Below, in pieces: positions 33,633 through 41,704 of a stretch of 47,957 nucleotides of DNA. This DNA comes from JAQGLW01 sp035995725 (GTDB taxonomy: Bacteria > Pseudomonadota > Gammaproteobacteria > Burkholderiales > Burkholderiaceae_D). The notes under the pieces are model-generated. The model searched no databases. It was not told the origin of the DNA and saw nothing but the letters and a program-made list of their open reading frames with translations. The stretch's first letter is position 1. The number at the start of each line of letters is the position of its first letter. The stretch spans positions 1 through 47,957 of the forward strand of contig DASYKE010000071.1 in assembly GCA_035995725.1 (NCBI GenBank), in the 5' to 3' direction. The translations under genes and the position numbers were made by a program.

Positions 33633-33654
33633 AAAAAGGGGCCATCGCGGCCCC
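33633..33654 (-). terminator. Rho-independent terminator after argG
   Basis: On the minus strand GGGGCC, a 5-nt loop and GGCCCC (33638-33643 with 33649-33654) are followed by five T (A tract 33633-33637). It lies 24 bp past the argG stop. Confidence 0.85.
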
Positions 33655-33677
33655 AGGGAAATGCGTTCCGGTCGCTC

Positions 33678-34910
33678 TTATTTGGCTCGCTTCGCGCGTG
33701 CGATTGCGGCAATGCGCATGCGCAGCGCATTCAGCTTGATGAAGCCGCCCGCGTCCGCCTGATTGTAAGCGCCGCCATCCTCATCGAAAGTGGCAATATT
33801 CATGTCGAACAGCGAATCCGTTTTGGAATCGCGCGACACGACGATCACGTTGCCCTTGTAGAGCTTGACGCGAACCCAGCCGTTGACGCTTTGCTGCGTG
33901 TGGTCGATCAGCGTTTGCAAGGCAGCACGTTCCGGCGCCCACCAGTAGCCGTTGTAAATCATCGACGCGTAACGCGGCATCAGGTCGTCTTTCAGATGCG
34001 CGACTTCGCGGTCGAGCGTAATCGATTCGATCGCGCGGTGGGCGCGCAGCATGATAGTGCCGCCGGGGGTTTCGTAGCATCCGCGCGATTTCATGCCGAC
34101 GTAACGGTTTTCAACCAGGTCGAGACGACCGATGCCATGCTTGCCGCCCAGACGATTGAGTTCGGTCAGCACCGCGGCGGGCGACAAGCGTTTGCCGTTC
34201 AATGCGACAATGTCGCCTTTTTCATATTCGATATCGAGGTATTCGGCTGCGTCCGGCGCCGCTTCCGGGCTGACGGTCCAGCGCCACATCGCTTCTTCCG
34301 CTTCTGCGCTCGGGTTTTCCAAATGCCGGCCCTCAAAGCTGATATGCAGCAGGTTGGCATCCATCGAATATGGCGCGCCGCCTTTTTTATGTTTCATGTC
34401 GACCGCGATGCCGGCATCTTCGGCATATTTCAGAAGCTTCTCGCGCGACAGCAAATTCCACTCGCGCCATGGGGCGATGATCTTCACGTTCGGCATCAGC
34501 GCATAGGCACCCAGCTCGAAACGAACCTGATCATTGCCCTTGCCGGTTGCTCCATGGGAGATTGCATCGGCATCGGTTTCACGCGCGATTTCGATCAGGC
34601 GCTTGGCAATCAGCGGGCGTGCAATCGACGTGCCGAGCAGGTATTCGCCTTCATACACAGTGTTGGCACGGAACATCGGAAACACGAAATCGCGGACGAA
34701 CTCTTCGCGCACGTCGTCGATATAGATGTTTTGCGGCTTGATGCCGAACTTGAGCGCCTTCTGGCGCGCTGGTTCGAGCTCTTCGCCTTGCCCCAGATCG
34801 GCGGTAAAAGTGACAATTTCACAATGATAATTATCTTGCAGCCATTTCAGGATGACCGAGGTATCGAGGCCGCCAGAATAGGCGAGAACGACTTTTTTTA
34901 TATCCGACAT
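33678..34910 (-). CDS. argG: Argininosuccinate synthase
   Basis: ATP-dependent joining of citrulline and aspartate, the penultimate step of arginine synthesis. The 410-aa protein has the N-type ATP pyrophosphatase P-loop VVLAYSGGLDTSVILKWL, then TADLGQGEE, GTSIARPLIAK, SHGATGKGNDQVRFE and the C-terminal SLTLDREV-type IESITLDREV. The ATG at 34910 has AGGAAAA upstream. Transcription order argF, DUF2798 gene, argG suggests a short arginine operon ending at the terminator at 33633-33654. The argH gene is not present in the window. Confidence 0.97.
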   Translation of the reverse strand: MSDIKKVVLAYSGGLDTSVILKWLQDNYHCEIVTFTADLGQGEELEPARQKALKFGIKPQNIYIDDVREEFVRDFVFPMFRANTVYEGEYLLGTSIARPLIAKRLIEIARETDADAISHGATGKGNDQVRFELGAYALMPNVKIIAPWREWNLLSREKLLKYAEDAGIAVDMKHKKGGAPYSMDANLLHISFEGRHLENPSAEAEEAMWRWTVSPEAAPDAAEYLDIEYEKGDIVALNGKRLSPAAVLTELNRLGGKHGIGRLDLVENRYVGMKSRGCYETPGGTIMLRAHRAIESITLDREVAHLKDDLMPRYASMIYNGYWWAPERAALQTLIDHTQQSVNGWVRVKLYKGNVIVVSRDSKTDSLFDMNIATFDEDGGAYNQADAGGFIKLNALRMRIAAIARAKRAK

Positions 34911-34945
34911 GGGTTTTTTCCTATAAAAACGGGAGCTTCTTCAGA

Positions 34946-35176
34946 TCAGGGAGAGGTGAGCACGGAAACGATGCGGCGCACCCGGTTGCCAAATGTCATT
35001 ATGCAAATGGACGCGACCGGCCAGGCGAGCACAAAGGCCCGCATCCAGCGCAGCAGGAAACCGTTGCCAAGTCCGGTATTGACCAGAGTGACCAGACAGG
35101 TCACGATGAACGTCATCACGCAAGCCATCAATATCGCAAACAGGATCGGTGCACGCTTTGTGGAAATTCTTGGCAT
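34946..35176 (-). CDS. DUF2798 small membrane protein
   Basis: A 76-aa protein with two hydrophobic segments: ILFAILMACVMTFIVTCLVT and MRAFVLAWPVASICIMTFG. The spacing and the basic end NRVRRIVSVL match the DUF2798 family, whose function is unknown. The ATG at 35176 starts 1 bp after the argF stop; an ATG at 35194 would overlap argF. Position between argF and argG implies cotranscription with arginine genes, but this does not show a role in arginine metabolism; transport or insertion by chance are both open. Confidence 0.8.
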   Translation of the reverse strand: MPRISTKRAPILFAILMACVMTFIVTCLVTLVNTGLGNGFLLRWMRAFVLAWPVASICIMTFGNRVRRIVSVLTSP

Positions 35177-35177
35177 G

Positions 35178-36092
35178 CTATGCAACCCTGCCAAGAACCA
35201 GGTATTCCATTAGCGCCTTTTGCACATGCAGCCGATTCTCTGCTTCATCCCACACCACCGATTGCGGTCCGTCGATTACTTCTGCGGAGACTTCTTCACC
35301 GCGATGGGCCGGCAGACAGTGCATGAACACCGCATCCGGTTTTGCGCGCTGCATCTTGGCGCCGTCGACAATCCAGCCGTCAAAGGCTTGCAGCCGCGCA
35401 GCATTTTCTTCTTCATAGCCCATGCTGGTCCAGACATCGGTCGTGACCAGGTTGGCGCCTGCACAGGCATCCGCCGGATTGGCAAACAAGGTATAGCATT
35501 TGTTACCCGGCGAGACCAGGGCCGGGTTGATGTCGTAGCCCTTGGGCGTCGAGACATTGACGTGAAAACCGAATACCTGGGCGGCCTGCAGCCATGAGTA
35601 AAGCATGTTGTTCGCGTCGCCGATCCACGCAACGGTCTTGCCCGCGATTGACCCGCGGTGTTCTATGTACGTGAATATATCGGCCAGCACCTGGCATGGA
35701 TGATGTTCGTTGGTCAGGCCGTTGATGACCGGTACCCGCGAATTAGCTGCGAAGCGGTCGATGATATCCTGTCCGAAGGTGCGGATCATGATGATGTCGC
35801 ACATGCGCGAAATCACTTGCGCGGCATCTTCGACCGGCTCGCCGCGTCCAAGCTGGCTGTCGCGGGTATTGAGGAAAATCGCGGCGCCGCCGAGCTGTTG
35901 CATGCCGGCTTCGAACGATAAGCGGGTACGGGTCGAATTTTTTTCGAACACCATCACCAGCGTGCGGTCAAGCAGCGGGTGGTGCGGTTCATAATTCTTG
36001 AATTTATACTTGATAATGCGCGCACGTTCGATCACATACTCGAACTCATCAAGCGTAAAGTCAGAAAACTGCAGAAAGTGTTTGATTGCCAT
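35178..36092 (-). CDS. argF: Ornithine carbamoyltransferase
   Basis: Forms citrulline from ornithine and carbamoyl phosphate, step six of arginine synthesis. From ATG at 36092 it is 304 aa, the anabolic OTCase size, beginning MAIKHFLQFSDFTLDEFEYV. Carbamoyl-phosphate motif STRTRLSFEAGM and the ornithine/catalytic motif FMHCLPAHRGEEVS are intact; NGLTNEHHPCQVLAD is typical. A longer frame from 36167 crosses the candidate promoter and lacks family support. A strong hairpin stands 9 bp before the start codon. Confidence 0.97.
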   Translation of the reverse strand: MAIKHFLQFSDFTLDEFEYVIERARIIKYKFKNYEPHHPLLDRTLVMVFEKNSTRTRLSFEAGMQQLGGAAIFLNTRDSQLGRGEPVEDAAQVISRMCDIIMIRTFGQDIIDRFAANSRVPVINGLTNEHHPCQVLADIFTYIEHRGSIAGKTVAWIGDANNMLYSWLQAAQVFGFHVNVSTPKGYDINPALVSPGNKCYTLFANPADACAGANLVTTDVWTSMGYEEENAARLQAFDGWIVDGAKMQRAKPDAVFMHCLPAHRGEEVSAEVIDGPQSVVWDEAENRLHVQKALMEYLVLGRVA

Positions 36093-36097
36093 AAATG

Positions 36098-36150
36098 AAA
36101 ACGGCGGCAAGTGTGGCGCTGCCGCCGAATTTGTAACTTGTTCAATTATA
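36098..36150 (-). promoter_or_regulatory. argF promoter element and leader hairpin
   Basis: On the minus strand TATAAT (36145-36150) is followed by CGGCGGCA (36120-36127), a 10-nt loop, TGCCGCCG (36102-36109) and four T (36098-36101), then the argF ATG at 36092. The stem occupies the place of a ribosome site and looks terminator-like. It may be an attenuator, a translation-blocking stem, or the terminator of rsgA. No ArgR-like box was recognised. Confidence 0.5.
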
Positions 36151-36223
36151 AGGGATTTTCTTGCCAAAAGACACCCGATCGGAAGATGTCTGCAGGTCGC
36201 GGCGGCACCGCTTCAAGTCTGTC

Positions 36224-37114
36224 TCAATACAGCTTTTGCGACGATTCATGCAGCAACTGCAGATACAGCGCATGGCGCGGCGGCGCGATTTGCCTTGACT
36301 TGACGGCTGCCAGGATAGCGCACTCGGGTTCGTTCAGATGATGGCAGTTATAGAACTTGCAATGGCCCAGATAAGGCGCAAATTCCGGGAACGCCCGTTC
36401 CAGCATGCCTTCGGTCAGCTGGTACAGGCCAAATTCCTGGAATCCGGGCGAGTCGATAATGGCGGTATCCGCGTCGATCGCATAAAGACGGGTAAAGGTC
36501 GTGGTGTGCTTGCCGGTATCGAGCGCGGCCGAAATTTCGCGTACGGTGATGTCGGCGTCGGGCACCAGAAGGTTGATCAGCGAGGATTTTCCCATGCCGG
36601 ATTGGCCGATCAGAATCGTCGATTGGCCGGACAGCAAAGGCAAGAGTTTCGCGCAAGTCGCTTCAGGCGCGGCACGGGCCGATACTTCGTGCACCGGATA
36701 GCCGAGCCCGGCATAGAAGCCCACCCGCTGGCGTGTTTTGGCGAGCGATTCGGTCATATCGATTTTATTGAGCACGATATGCACGGCAATGCCTGCCGCT
36801 TCGGCCGCCACCAGCGAGCGCGATACCAAATCATCCGAGAAGCCGGGTTCGGTTGCGACGACGACGAACAGTTGCGTGACGTTGGCGGCCAACAGCTTCG
36901 ACTTGTATTGATCCGAGCGATACAGCAGCGTCTTGCGTTCCGCGATCGATTCGATGACGGCCTGATCGCGCGAGGTGAGCTGGAGGCCGACGATATCGCC
37001 GACCGCGACGTCGGCTTTCTTCCCGCGGGTAACGCATTGCAATTTGACGGTGGCGGTTTGCGCCAGATAATGGCGCCCGTGCGCTGCGATGATGGTGCCG
37101 GTGACCTTGCTCAT
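36224..37114 (-). CDS. rsgA: Ribosome small subunit biogenesis GTPase RsgA
   Basis: Circularly permuted GTPase that proofreads late 30S maturation. The 296-aa protein has an N-terminal OB fold (GTIIAAHGRHYLAQT). G motifs come in permuted order: G4 VLNKIDM, G1 GQSGMGKSSLINLL, G3 DSPGFQEFGL. The C-terminal zinc region has CKFYNCHHLNEPECAI. The start overlaps the stop of phhB by 4 bp (ATGA type), showing translational coupling in the ste24-phhB-rsgA operon. Confidence 0.97.
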   Translation of the reverse strand: MSKVTGTIIAAHGRHYLAQTATVKLQCVTRGKKADVAVGDIVGLQLTSRDQAVIESIAERKTLLYRSDQYKSKLLAANVTQLFVVVATEPGFSDDLVSRSLVAAEAAGIAVHIVLNKIDMTESLAKTRQRVGFYAGLGYPVHEVSARAAPEATCAKLLPLLSGQSTILIGQSGMGKSSLINLLVPDADITVREISAALDTGKHTTTFTRLYAIDADTAIIDSPGFQEFGLYQLTEGMLERAFPEFAPYLGHCKFYNCHHLNEPECAILAAVKSRQIAPPRHALYLQLLHESSQKLY

Positions 37115-37467
37115 CCGTCAAGCGAAGACAACTTAAAAATCGCATTTGCCTTGGCGGCGCAAATGAAGTCATTCTCCGAAATGCCGCCACGGCCGGCGTT
37201 GACCGAATGGGTAATGAATTTCACGACGCAGCGGTTGTAGGTGACGACCAGCTCCGGATGATGATCTTCGGCGTGAATCACGTACGCAATCGCGTTGACG
37301 AAAGCCAGCGTCTCATAGTAATTCCTGAATCCGAAGGTCTTGACGATCTTGCCTTCCTGTAGTGCCCAGCCATCGAGCGCAGCAAGATGATCGGCAATTT
37401 CCGCGTCGGTCAGCGCTGTTTCCTGGTGGCGGCTTTTTTTTTCGAGCAGCTCGGCGGCAGTCGGCAT
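37111..37467 (-). CDS. phhB: 4a-hydroxytetrahydrobiopterin dehydratase
   Basis: Pterin-4a-carbinolamine dehydratase that recycles the cofactor of aromatic amino-acid hydroxylases. The 118-aa protein is standard length, with FGFRNYYETLAFVNAIAYVI and the active-site motif AEDHHPELVVTYNRC (His pair) and FITHSVNAGRGGISENDF. It sits between a Ste24-type protease and rsgA. No phenylalanine hydroxylase gene is in the window, so its cofactor role may be for an enzyme elsewhere. Confidence 0.95.
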   Translation of the reverse strand: MPTAAELLEKKSRHQETALTDAEIADHLAALDGWALQEGKIVKTFGFRNYYETLAFVNAIAYVIHAEDHHPELVVTYNRCVVKFITHSVNAGRGGISENDFICAAKANAIFKLSSLDG

Positions 37468-37482
37468 GATAGGTCTCCTGGA

Positions 37483-38739
37483 TCAGCTGGTCAGCAGTTT
37501 GTTGATCCTTACTGTTGCAGGCGGATGCGAATCGTAAAAAGCGGAATGAAGCGGATCCGGTGTCAGCGTCGACGCATTGTCTTCATATAATTTTACCAAT
37601 GCGGACACCAGGTCCTGTCTGTTGCTGTGTTTGGCGGCGAAAGCATCGGCTTCGAATTCATGTTTGCGCGAGCTGATCGACGTCAGCGGCGACAGCAGGA
37701 AAGTAAATACCGGCAGCGCCAACATGAAAAGAATCAATGCCATCGCATCGTTGCTCGCTCCCGGCATCGGATCGACTCCAAGTCCGGTATAGAACCAGGT
37801 CTGGGTTTTCAGATAGCCGAGCAACGCCAGAAAGCCGAGGGAAATCGCGAACATTACCATGATGCGTTTGACGATATGCTTCAATTTGAAATGGCCGAGC
37901 TCATGCGCCAGCACCGCTTCGATTTCCGGCGGCGCGAGGCGTGCCAGCAGGGTATCGAAAAACACGATGCGCTTGGCCGCGCCAAAACCTGAAAAATACG
38001 CATTGCCATGCGCGCTGCGCTTGGAACCATCCATCACGAATAATCCTTTGGATGCAAAGCCGACGCGCTGCATCAGGTTTTCGATGCGCGCGCGCAGGCT
38101 GTCGTCCGTCAACGGCGTAAATTTGTTGAATAGCGGCGCGATCAAGGTCGGATAAAGTACCAGCATCAGCAGCTGAAAACAGGTCCATACAATCCACGCA
38201 TACAGCCACCATAAATTGCCCGACTTTTCCATCAAGGTCAGGATCACCCAGATCAGCGGCAAACCGATGGCTGCGCCCAGCAACAGGCTTTTTGTCATAT
38301 CGGTAATGAACAGGCGCAGCGTCATTTTGTTGAAGCCGAATCTGGCTTCGAGCACAAACTGCTTGTAATAATCGAAGGGCAGGTCGATGATGCCTGAAAT
38401 AAATGCGAATGCGACAAGCAATCCGATTTGATGCGTCATGCCGGGACCGGTAGTATGGAGTATTGTGTTCGATAGCCACTGCAGTCCGCCGAGCAGCGTG
38501 AATCCGATCAGCGCAGCGGTATTCACCAACAGTACCGTCAACCCGAGTTTGGTCTTGGCAATAGTGTAATCAGCCGCCTTTTGGTGTGCAGCCAGCGGAA
38601 TTTTTTCCGCAAATTGAGGCGGAACCGCATCGCGATGCCGGAGCACATGGCGAATATGCCGCGACCCGAGCCAGAAGCGCACGATTAGCGTGATAACCAG
38701 AAAGCCGACAAACAAAACGGAAAACGCGTGAGAATACAT
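37483..38739 (-). CDS. M48 (Ste24/CAAX protease-type) integral membrane metalloprotease
   Basis: Ste24-like zinc protease of the inner membrane. From ATG at 38739 it has 418 aa; a longer frame to 38916 runs through the divergent orn gene and is not family-like. At least five hydrophobic segments are visible. The zinc motif AVLAHELGHFKLKH (His279, Glu280, His283) and the third-ligand motif RKHEFEADAFA are intact, in contrast to the M48-like lipoprotein at 5.6-6.7 kb. DLPFDYYKQFVLEARFGFNK is a Ste24 signature. Bacterial substrates are largely unknown. First gene of the ste24-phhB-rsgA operon. Confidence 0.93.
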   Translation of the reverse strand: MYSHAFSVLFVGFLVITLIVRFWLGSRHIRHVLRHRDAVPPQFAEKIPLAAHQKAADYTIAKTKLGLTVLLVNTAALIGFTLLGGLQWLSNTILHTTGPGMTHQIGLLVAFAFISGIIDLPFDYYKQFVLEARFGFNKMTLRLFITDMTKSLLLGAAIGLPLIWVILTLMEKSGNLWWLYAWIVWTCFQLLMLVLYPTLIAPLFNKFTPLTDDSLRARIENLMQRVGFASKGLFVMDGSKRSAHGNAYFSGFGAAKRIVFFDTLLARLAPPEIEAVLAHELGHFKLKHIVKRIMVMFAISLGFLALLGYLKTQTWFYTGLGVDPMPGASNDAMALILFMLALPVFTFLLSPLTSISSRKHEFEADAFAAKHSNRQDLVSALVKLYEDNASTLTPDPLHSAFYDSHPPATVRINKLLTS

Positions 38740-38785
38740 TCTTTGCCTGTGAGAAAATGGCACAACATCAAAGGAAAAAACGATT

Positions 38786-39373
38786 ATGTCACAAGCCACG
38801 CAATTAAACGCAGCACCTGCCGAACCGGTGCGGCCGAACGAATTTAACCTGGTATGGGTCGATATGGAAATGACCGGTCTGGATCCCGATACCGACCGTA
38901 TCATCGAAGTCGCCATCGTGGTTACGGATTCGAATCTGAATATCCTGGCGGAAGGCCCTGTATTTGCAATTCATCAATCCGATGAAACGCTGGACGGCAT
39001 GGATGCATGGAATAAGGGCACGCACGGCCGCTCCGGCCTGATTGACCGGGTCAAGATGTCGACGGTGTCGGAATCGGACGCCGAACGCGCGCTGATCGAC
39101 TTTCTGAAACATTTTGTGCCGAGCGGCAAGTCGCCGATGTGTGGCAATACGATTTGCCAGGACCGCCGGTTCATGGCGCGTACCATGCCGAAGCTGGAAG
39201 CGTTTTTCCATTATCGCAATCTTGATGTGTCGACACTGAAAGAATTGTGCAGACGCTGGAAGCCGGAGTTGATCAACGGCTTCAAGAAGCATCAGAAACA
39301 TACCGCATTGGCGGATATCATCGAATCGATCGAGGAACTCCGTTACTATCGCGAGCATTTCATCAAGGCTTGA
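38786..39373 (+). CDS. orn: Oligoribonuclease
   Basis: DEDDh 3'-5' exoribonuclease degrading di- and short oligoribonucleotides, including pGpG from cyclic di-GMP turnover; usually essential. The 195-aa protein has Exo I LVWVDMEMTGLDPDTD, Exo II (NTICQDRRFMARTMPKLE) and Exo III HTALADIIESIEELRYY with the catalytic His. The N-terminus MSQATQLNAAPAEPVRPNEF is about 15 residues longer than in E. coli; no better internal start is visible. Divergent from the Ste24-type gene with a 46-bp gap. Confidence 0.97.
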   Translation: MSQATQLNAAPAEPVRPNEFNLVWVDMEMTGLDPDTDRIIEVAIVVTDSNLNILAEGPVFAIHQSDETLDGMDAWNKGTHGRSGLIDRVKMSTVSESDAERALIDFLKHFVPSGKSPMCGNTICQDRRFMARTMPKLEAFFHYRNLDVSTLKELCRRWKPELINGFKKHQKHTALADIIESIEELRYYREHFIKA

Positions 39374-39386
39374 TATCAATGCGAAA

Positions 39387-39410
39387 AGTTATTGCCTGAG
39401 TTATTGCCTG
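39387..39410. repeat. Tandem 12-bp duplication after orn
   Basis: AGTTATTGCCTG occurs twice head to tail (39387-39398 and 39399-39410), beginning 13 bp after the orn stop. No stem or T run. Probably a slippage duplication. Confidence 0.6.
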
Positions 39411-39535
39411 ATTGTGATAGCGGCAGCCTGCTTGCAGCGGTAAAAACAGGCGTTCTGCGGTAAAAAATGGTTTGAATAAGATTGGGAGAAAAAGGCCTAT
39501 ATAAAGGCACGTCCTCTACATTTCTGTGAAAAATC

Positions 39536-40741
39536 ATGCTTACTCCTGCCTACATCTGCGATGCGATCCGCACGCCCTTCGGCCGTTACGGCGGCATGCT
39601 TTCTTCGATTCGCACCGATGATCTGGGTGCCATTCCCCTGATGGCGTTAATGGTGCGTAATCCCCATGCCGATTGGGAACAGGTTACCGATGTACTGTAT
39701 GGCTGCGCCAATCAGGCTGGAGAGGATAATCGCAACGTCGCGCGTATGGCCAGTTTGCTCGCCGGTTTGCCAGTCGGCGTACCGGGTGCAACCATTAACC
39801 GGCTATGCGGTTCCGGACTCGACGCGGTAGGGAGCGCAGCGCGCGCGATCAAGTCGGGCGAAGCAGCGCTGATGATTGCCGGTGGCGTCGAGTCGATGAG
39901 CCGCGCGCCGTTTGTCCTTGGCAAAGCCGAAACGGCATTCGCGCGCAATGTGCAGATGTACGATACGACCATTGGCTGGCGTTTCGTCAACAAGCTGATG
40001 CAGGCGCAGCACGGGACTGATTCAATGCCGGAAACCGCTGAAAATGTCGCGCGCGATTTTGGTATCGATCGTCTGTCCCAGGACAGATTCGCGCTGGCTT
40101 CCCAGATGAAGACGATTGCGGCGCAAGAGAACGGCTACTTCGATGCGGAAATCACGCCGGTGACGATAGCGCAAAAAAATCACGATCCGATCATCATTAC
40201 GCAGGACGAGCATCCGCGCCATACATCGCTCGATGCGCTTGCCGCCCTGGAGCCAATTGTCGCTGCGGACGGCACCGTGACTGCAGGCAATGCATCCGGC
40301 ATCAATGATGGTGCCTGTGCGTTGTTGCTTGCCTGCGAAAAGTACGCGCACAAATATAACCTGGTGCCGAAGGCGCGCGTGGTCGGCATGGCCACGGCCG
40401 GTGTGCCGCCTCGCGTCATGGGGATGGGCCCGGCGCCGGCCGCCCGCAGAGTGCTGGTGCAGACTGGTCTGACGATGAAGCAGATCGAGGTAATCGAATT
40501 GAATGAAGCATTCGCCGCACAGAGCGTAGCGGTGCTGCGCGACTGGGGTTTGCAGGATGACGATCCGCGCGTCAATCCGAACGGCGGCGCGATCGCGCTC
40601 GGTCATCCGCTTGGTGCTTCCGGTGCGCGCCTGGTGACGACCGCGATCAACCAGCTGCACAGGATCAAGGGACGCTATGCATTGTGTACGATGTGTATCG
40701 GCGTGGGGCAGGGCATTGCGATGATCATCGAGCGCGTTTGA
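39536..40741 (+). CDS. pcaF: Thiolase, 3-oxoadipyl-CoA thiolase (PcaF) type
   Basis: Thiolase of the degradative class. The 401-aa protein most resembles PcaF/PaaJ, which cleaves 3-oxoadipyl-CoA to succinyl-CoA and acetyl-CoA in aromatic catabolism. Diagnostic text is VLYGCANQAGEDNRNVARM and DTTIGWRFVNKLM. Catalytic residues: Cys91 in NRLCGSGLD, His in GHPLGASGAR, second Cys in CTMCIGVGQG. No other pca or paa gene is adjacent, so it may instead serve as a general acetyl-CoA acyltransferase. A GGGAG-like site lies too far upstream to be its own; the start at 39536 has no strong ribosome site. Confidence 0.9.
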   Translation: MLTPAYICDAIRTPFGRYGGMLSSIRTDDLGAIPLMALMVRNPHADWEQVTDVLYGCANQAGEDNRNVARMASLLAGLPVGVPGATINRLCGSGLDAVGSAARAIKSGEAALMIAGGVESMSRAPFVLGKAETAFARNVQMYDTTIGWRFVNKLMQAQHGTDSMPETAENVARDFGIDRLSQDRFALASQMKTIAAQENGYFDAEITPVTIAQKNHDPIIITQDEHPRHTSLDALAALEPIVAADGTVTAGNASGINDGACALLLACEKYAHKYNLVPKARVVGMATAGVPPRVMGMGPAPAARRVLVQTGLTMKQIEVIELNEAFAAQSVAVLRDWGLQDDDPRVNPNGGAIALGHPLGASGARLVTTAINQLHRIKGRYALCTMCIGVGQGIAMIIERV

Positions 40742-40789
40742 ATTTTCACCGCGCTGTATTACCCGGGCGGTTTCCTGCAGAGACAGGCT

Positions 40790-41488
40790 CTAATGCACGG
40801 TAGGCTCCGCGCCGCAGCATTTCTTGAATTTCTTGCCGCTGCCGCATGCGCAAACATCATTGCGTCCGACTTTGGGTGCTTCGCGCTGGACAGTAGCGAC
40901 CGCCGACTTGCGGTGCGGCAGCCAGAATCGAACTATTTCCGGAATCGCAGCCTCGATTTCGACTGTCAGTTTATGGCATTTGACGGGGTCGTCGACCAGC
41001 AGCAGTTCTTCCTCTTCGATTTCTTCCGCGCCGAGCAGGTAAATCGGACGCAACAGCGGTGCGATGCTGGAACTCCAGATCGGCTCCCATGCCGCCGCAC
41101 GCAAATTCATTCCTTCCCAAAATCCCCAGGCCCAGGCTTCGCCGTCGAGCACTGCGCGTCCTTCCCATTCGTATTCGCAAAAGAGCGGTTCGAATTCTTT
41201 CGGCGCCACTTCCAGCGTGATCGCGACTTCATTCATGAAGCGCGCGATCAAACCGGTAATCCGCTCGAACTCCTTGTCGGATTTGAATATGGGCGTGTCC
41301 TCGGCGCAGGAGCCCCACACGCGCGGCAGCCATTCGGCAATCGGAATCGTCTCTGGTCCTATCGCAAGCGCGGTCAGGTAGCCGTGCAGCGAATCCATCG
41401 TCATGCCGTCATCCGCACAGCGGTCAGACAGCAGGAATTTGTCGAGCTCGTTGAATTCCTTATCGGATAAAGGCTGGTCGAGATGCAT
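40790..41488 (-). CDS. YecA/UPF0149 family protein with C-terminal SEC-C zinc motif
   Basis: The 232-aa protein begins with a YgfB/YecA helical domain (LDKFLLSDRCADDGMTMDSL, GYLTALAIGPETI, GRAVLDGEAWAWGFWEGM). It ends with the SEC-C motif VGRNDVCACGSGKKFKKCCG, a zinc-binding tail also found on SecA that can contact ribosomes or SecB. An E. coli protein of this make-up, YecA, has been linked to ribosomes. No signal or membrane segment. Flanked by a convergent thiolase gene and a divergent kinase gene. Confidence 0.9.
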   Translation of the reverse strand: MHLDQPLSDKEFNELDKFLLSDRCADDGMTMDSLHGYLTALAIGPETIPIAEWLPRVWGSCAEDTPIFKSDKEFERITGLIARFMNEVAITLEVAPKEFEPLFCEYEWEGRAVLDGEAWAWGFWEGMNLRAAAWEPIWSSSIAPLLRPIYLLGAEEIEEEELLLVDDPVKCHKLTVEIEAAIPEIVRFWLPHRKSAVATVQREAPKVGRNDVCACGSGKKFKKCCGAEPTVH

Positions 41489-41704
41489 GAAGTCCGGGCC
41501 GAAAATCGGTATCCTGAAGTGATGAGACTGTCAGTGTAACGCGTAGTGCACCAAACTGAAACCGGAAGCCGCGATCGCGTTTCCAGCGCAGCAACTTTAT
41601 CGCGCAGGGCGATCAAATCGGCTTTTACGCGTGCCATTCATGCAATTGAGCCACCTAAAAATCCATTCGGTGCAAGCCTGCCGTTGCTGTCGTTGCGCCG
41701 TACA

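Noticed and set aside
33615..35213. 532-codon open frame on the plus strand
   Set aside because: Runs through the argG terminator and antisense to argG and the DUF2798 gene; no family features.
39536..40741. Part of an aromatic-degradation operon
   Set aside because: No pca or paa genes adjoin; flanked by orn and a YecA-type gene, so only the thiolase itself is supported.
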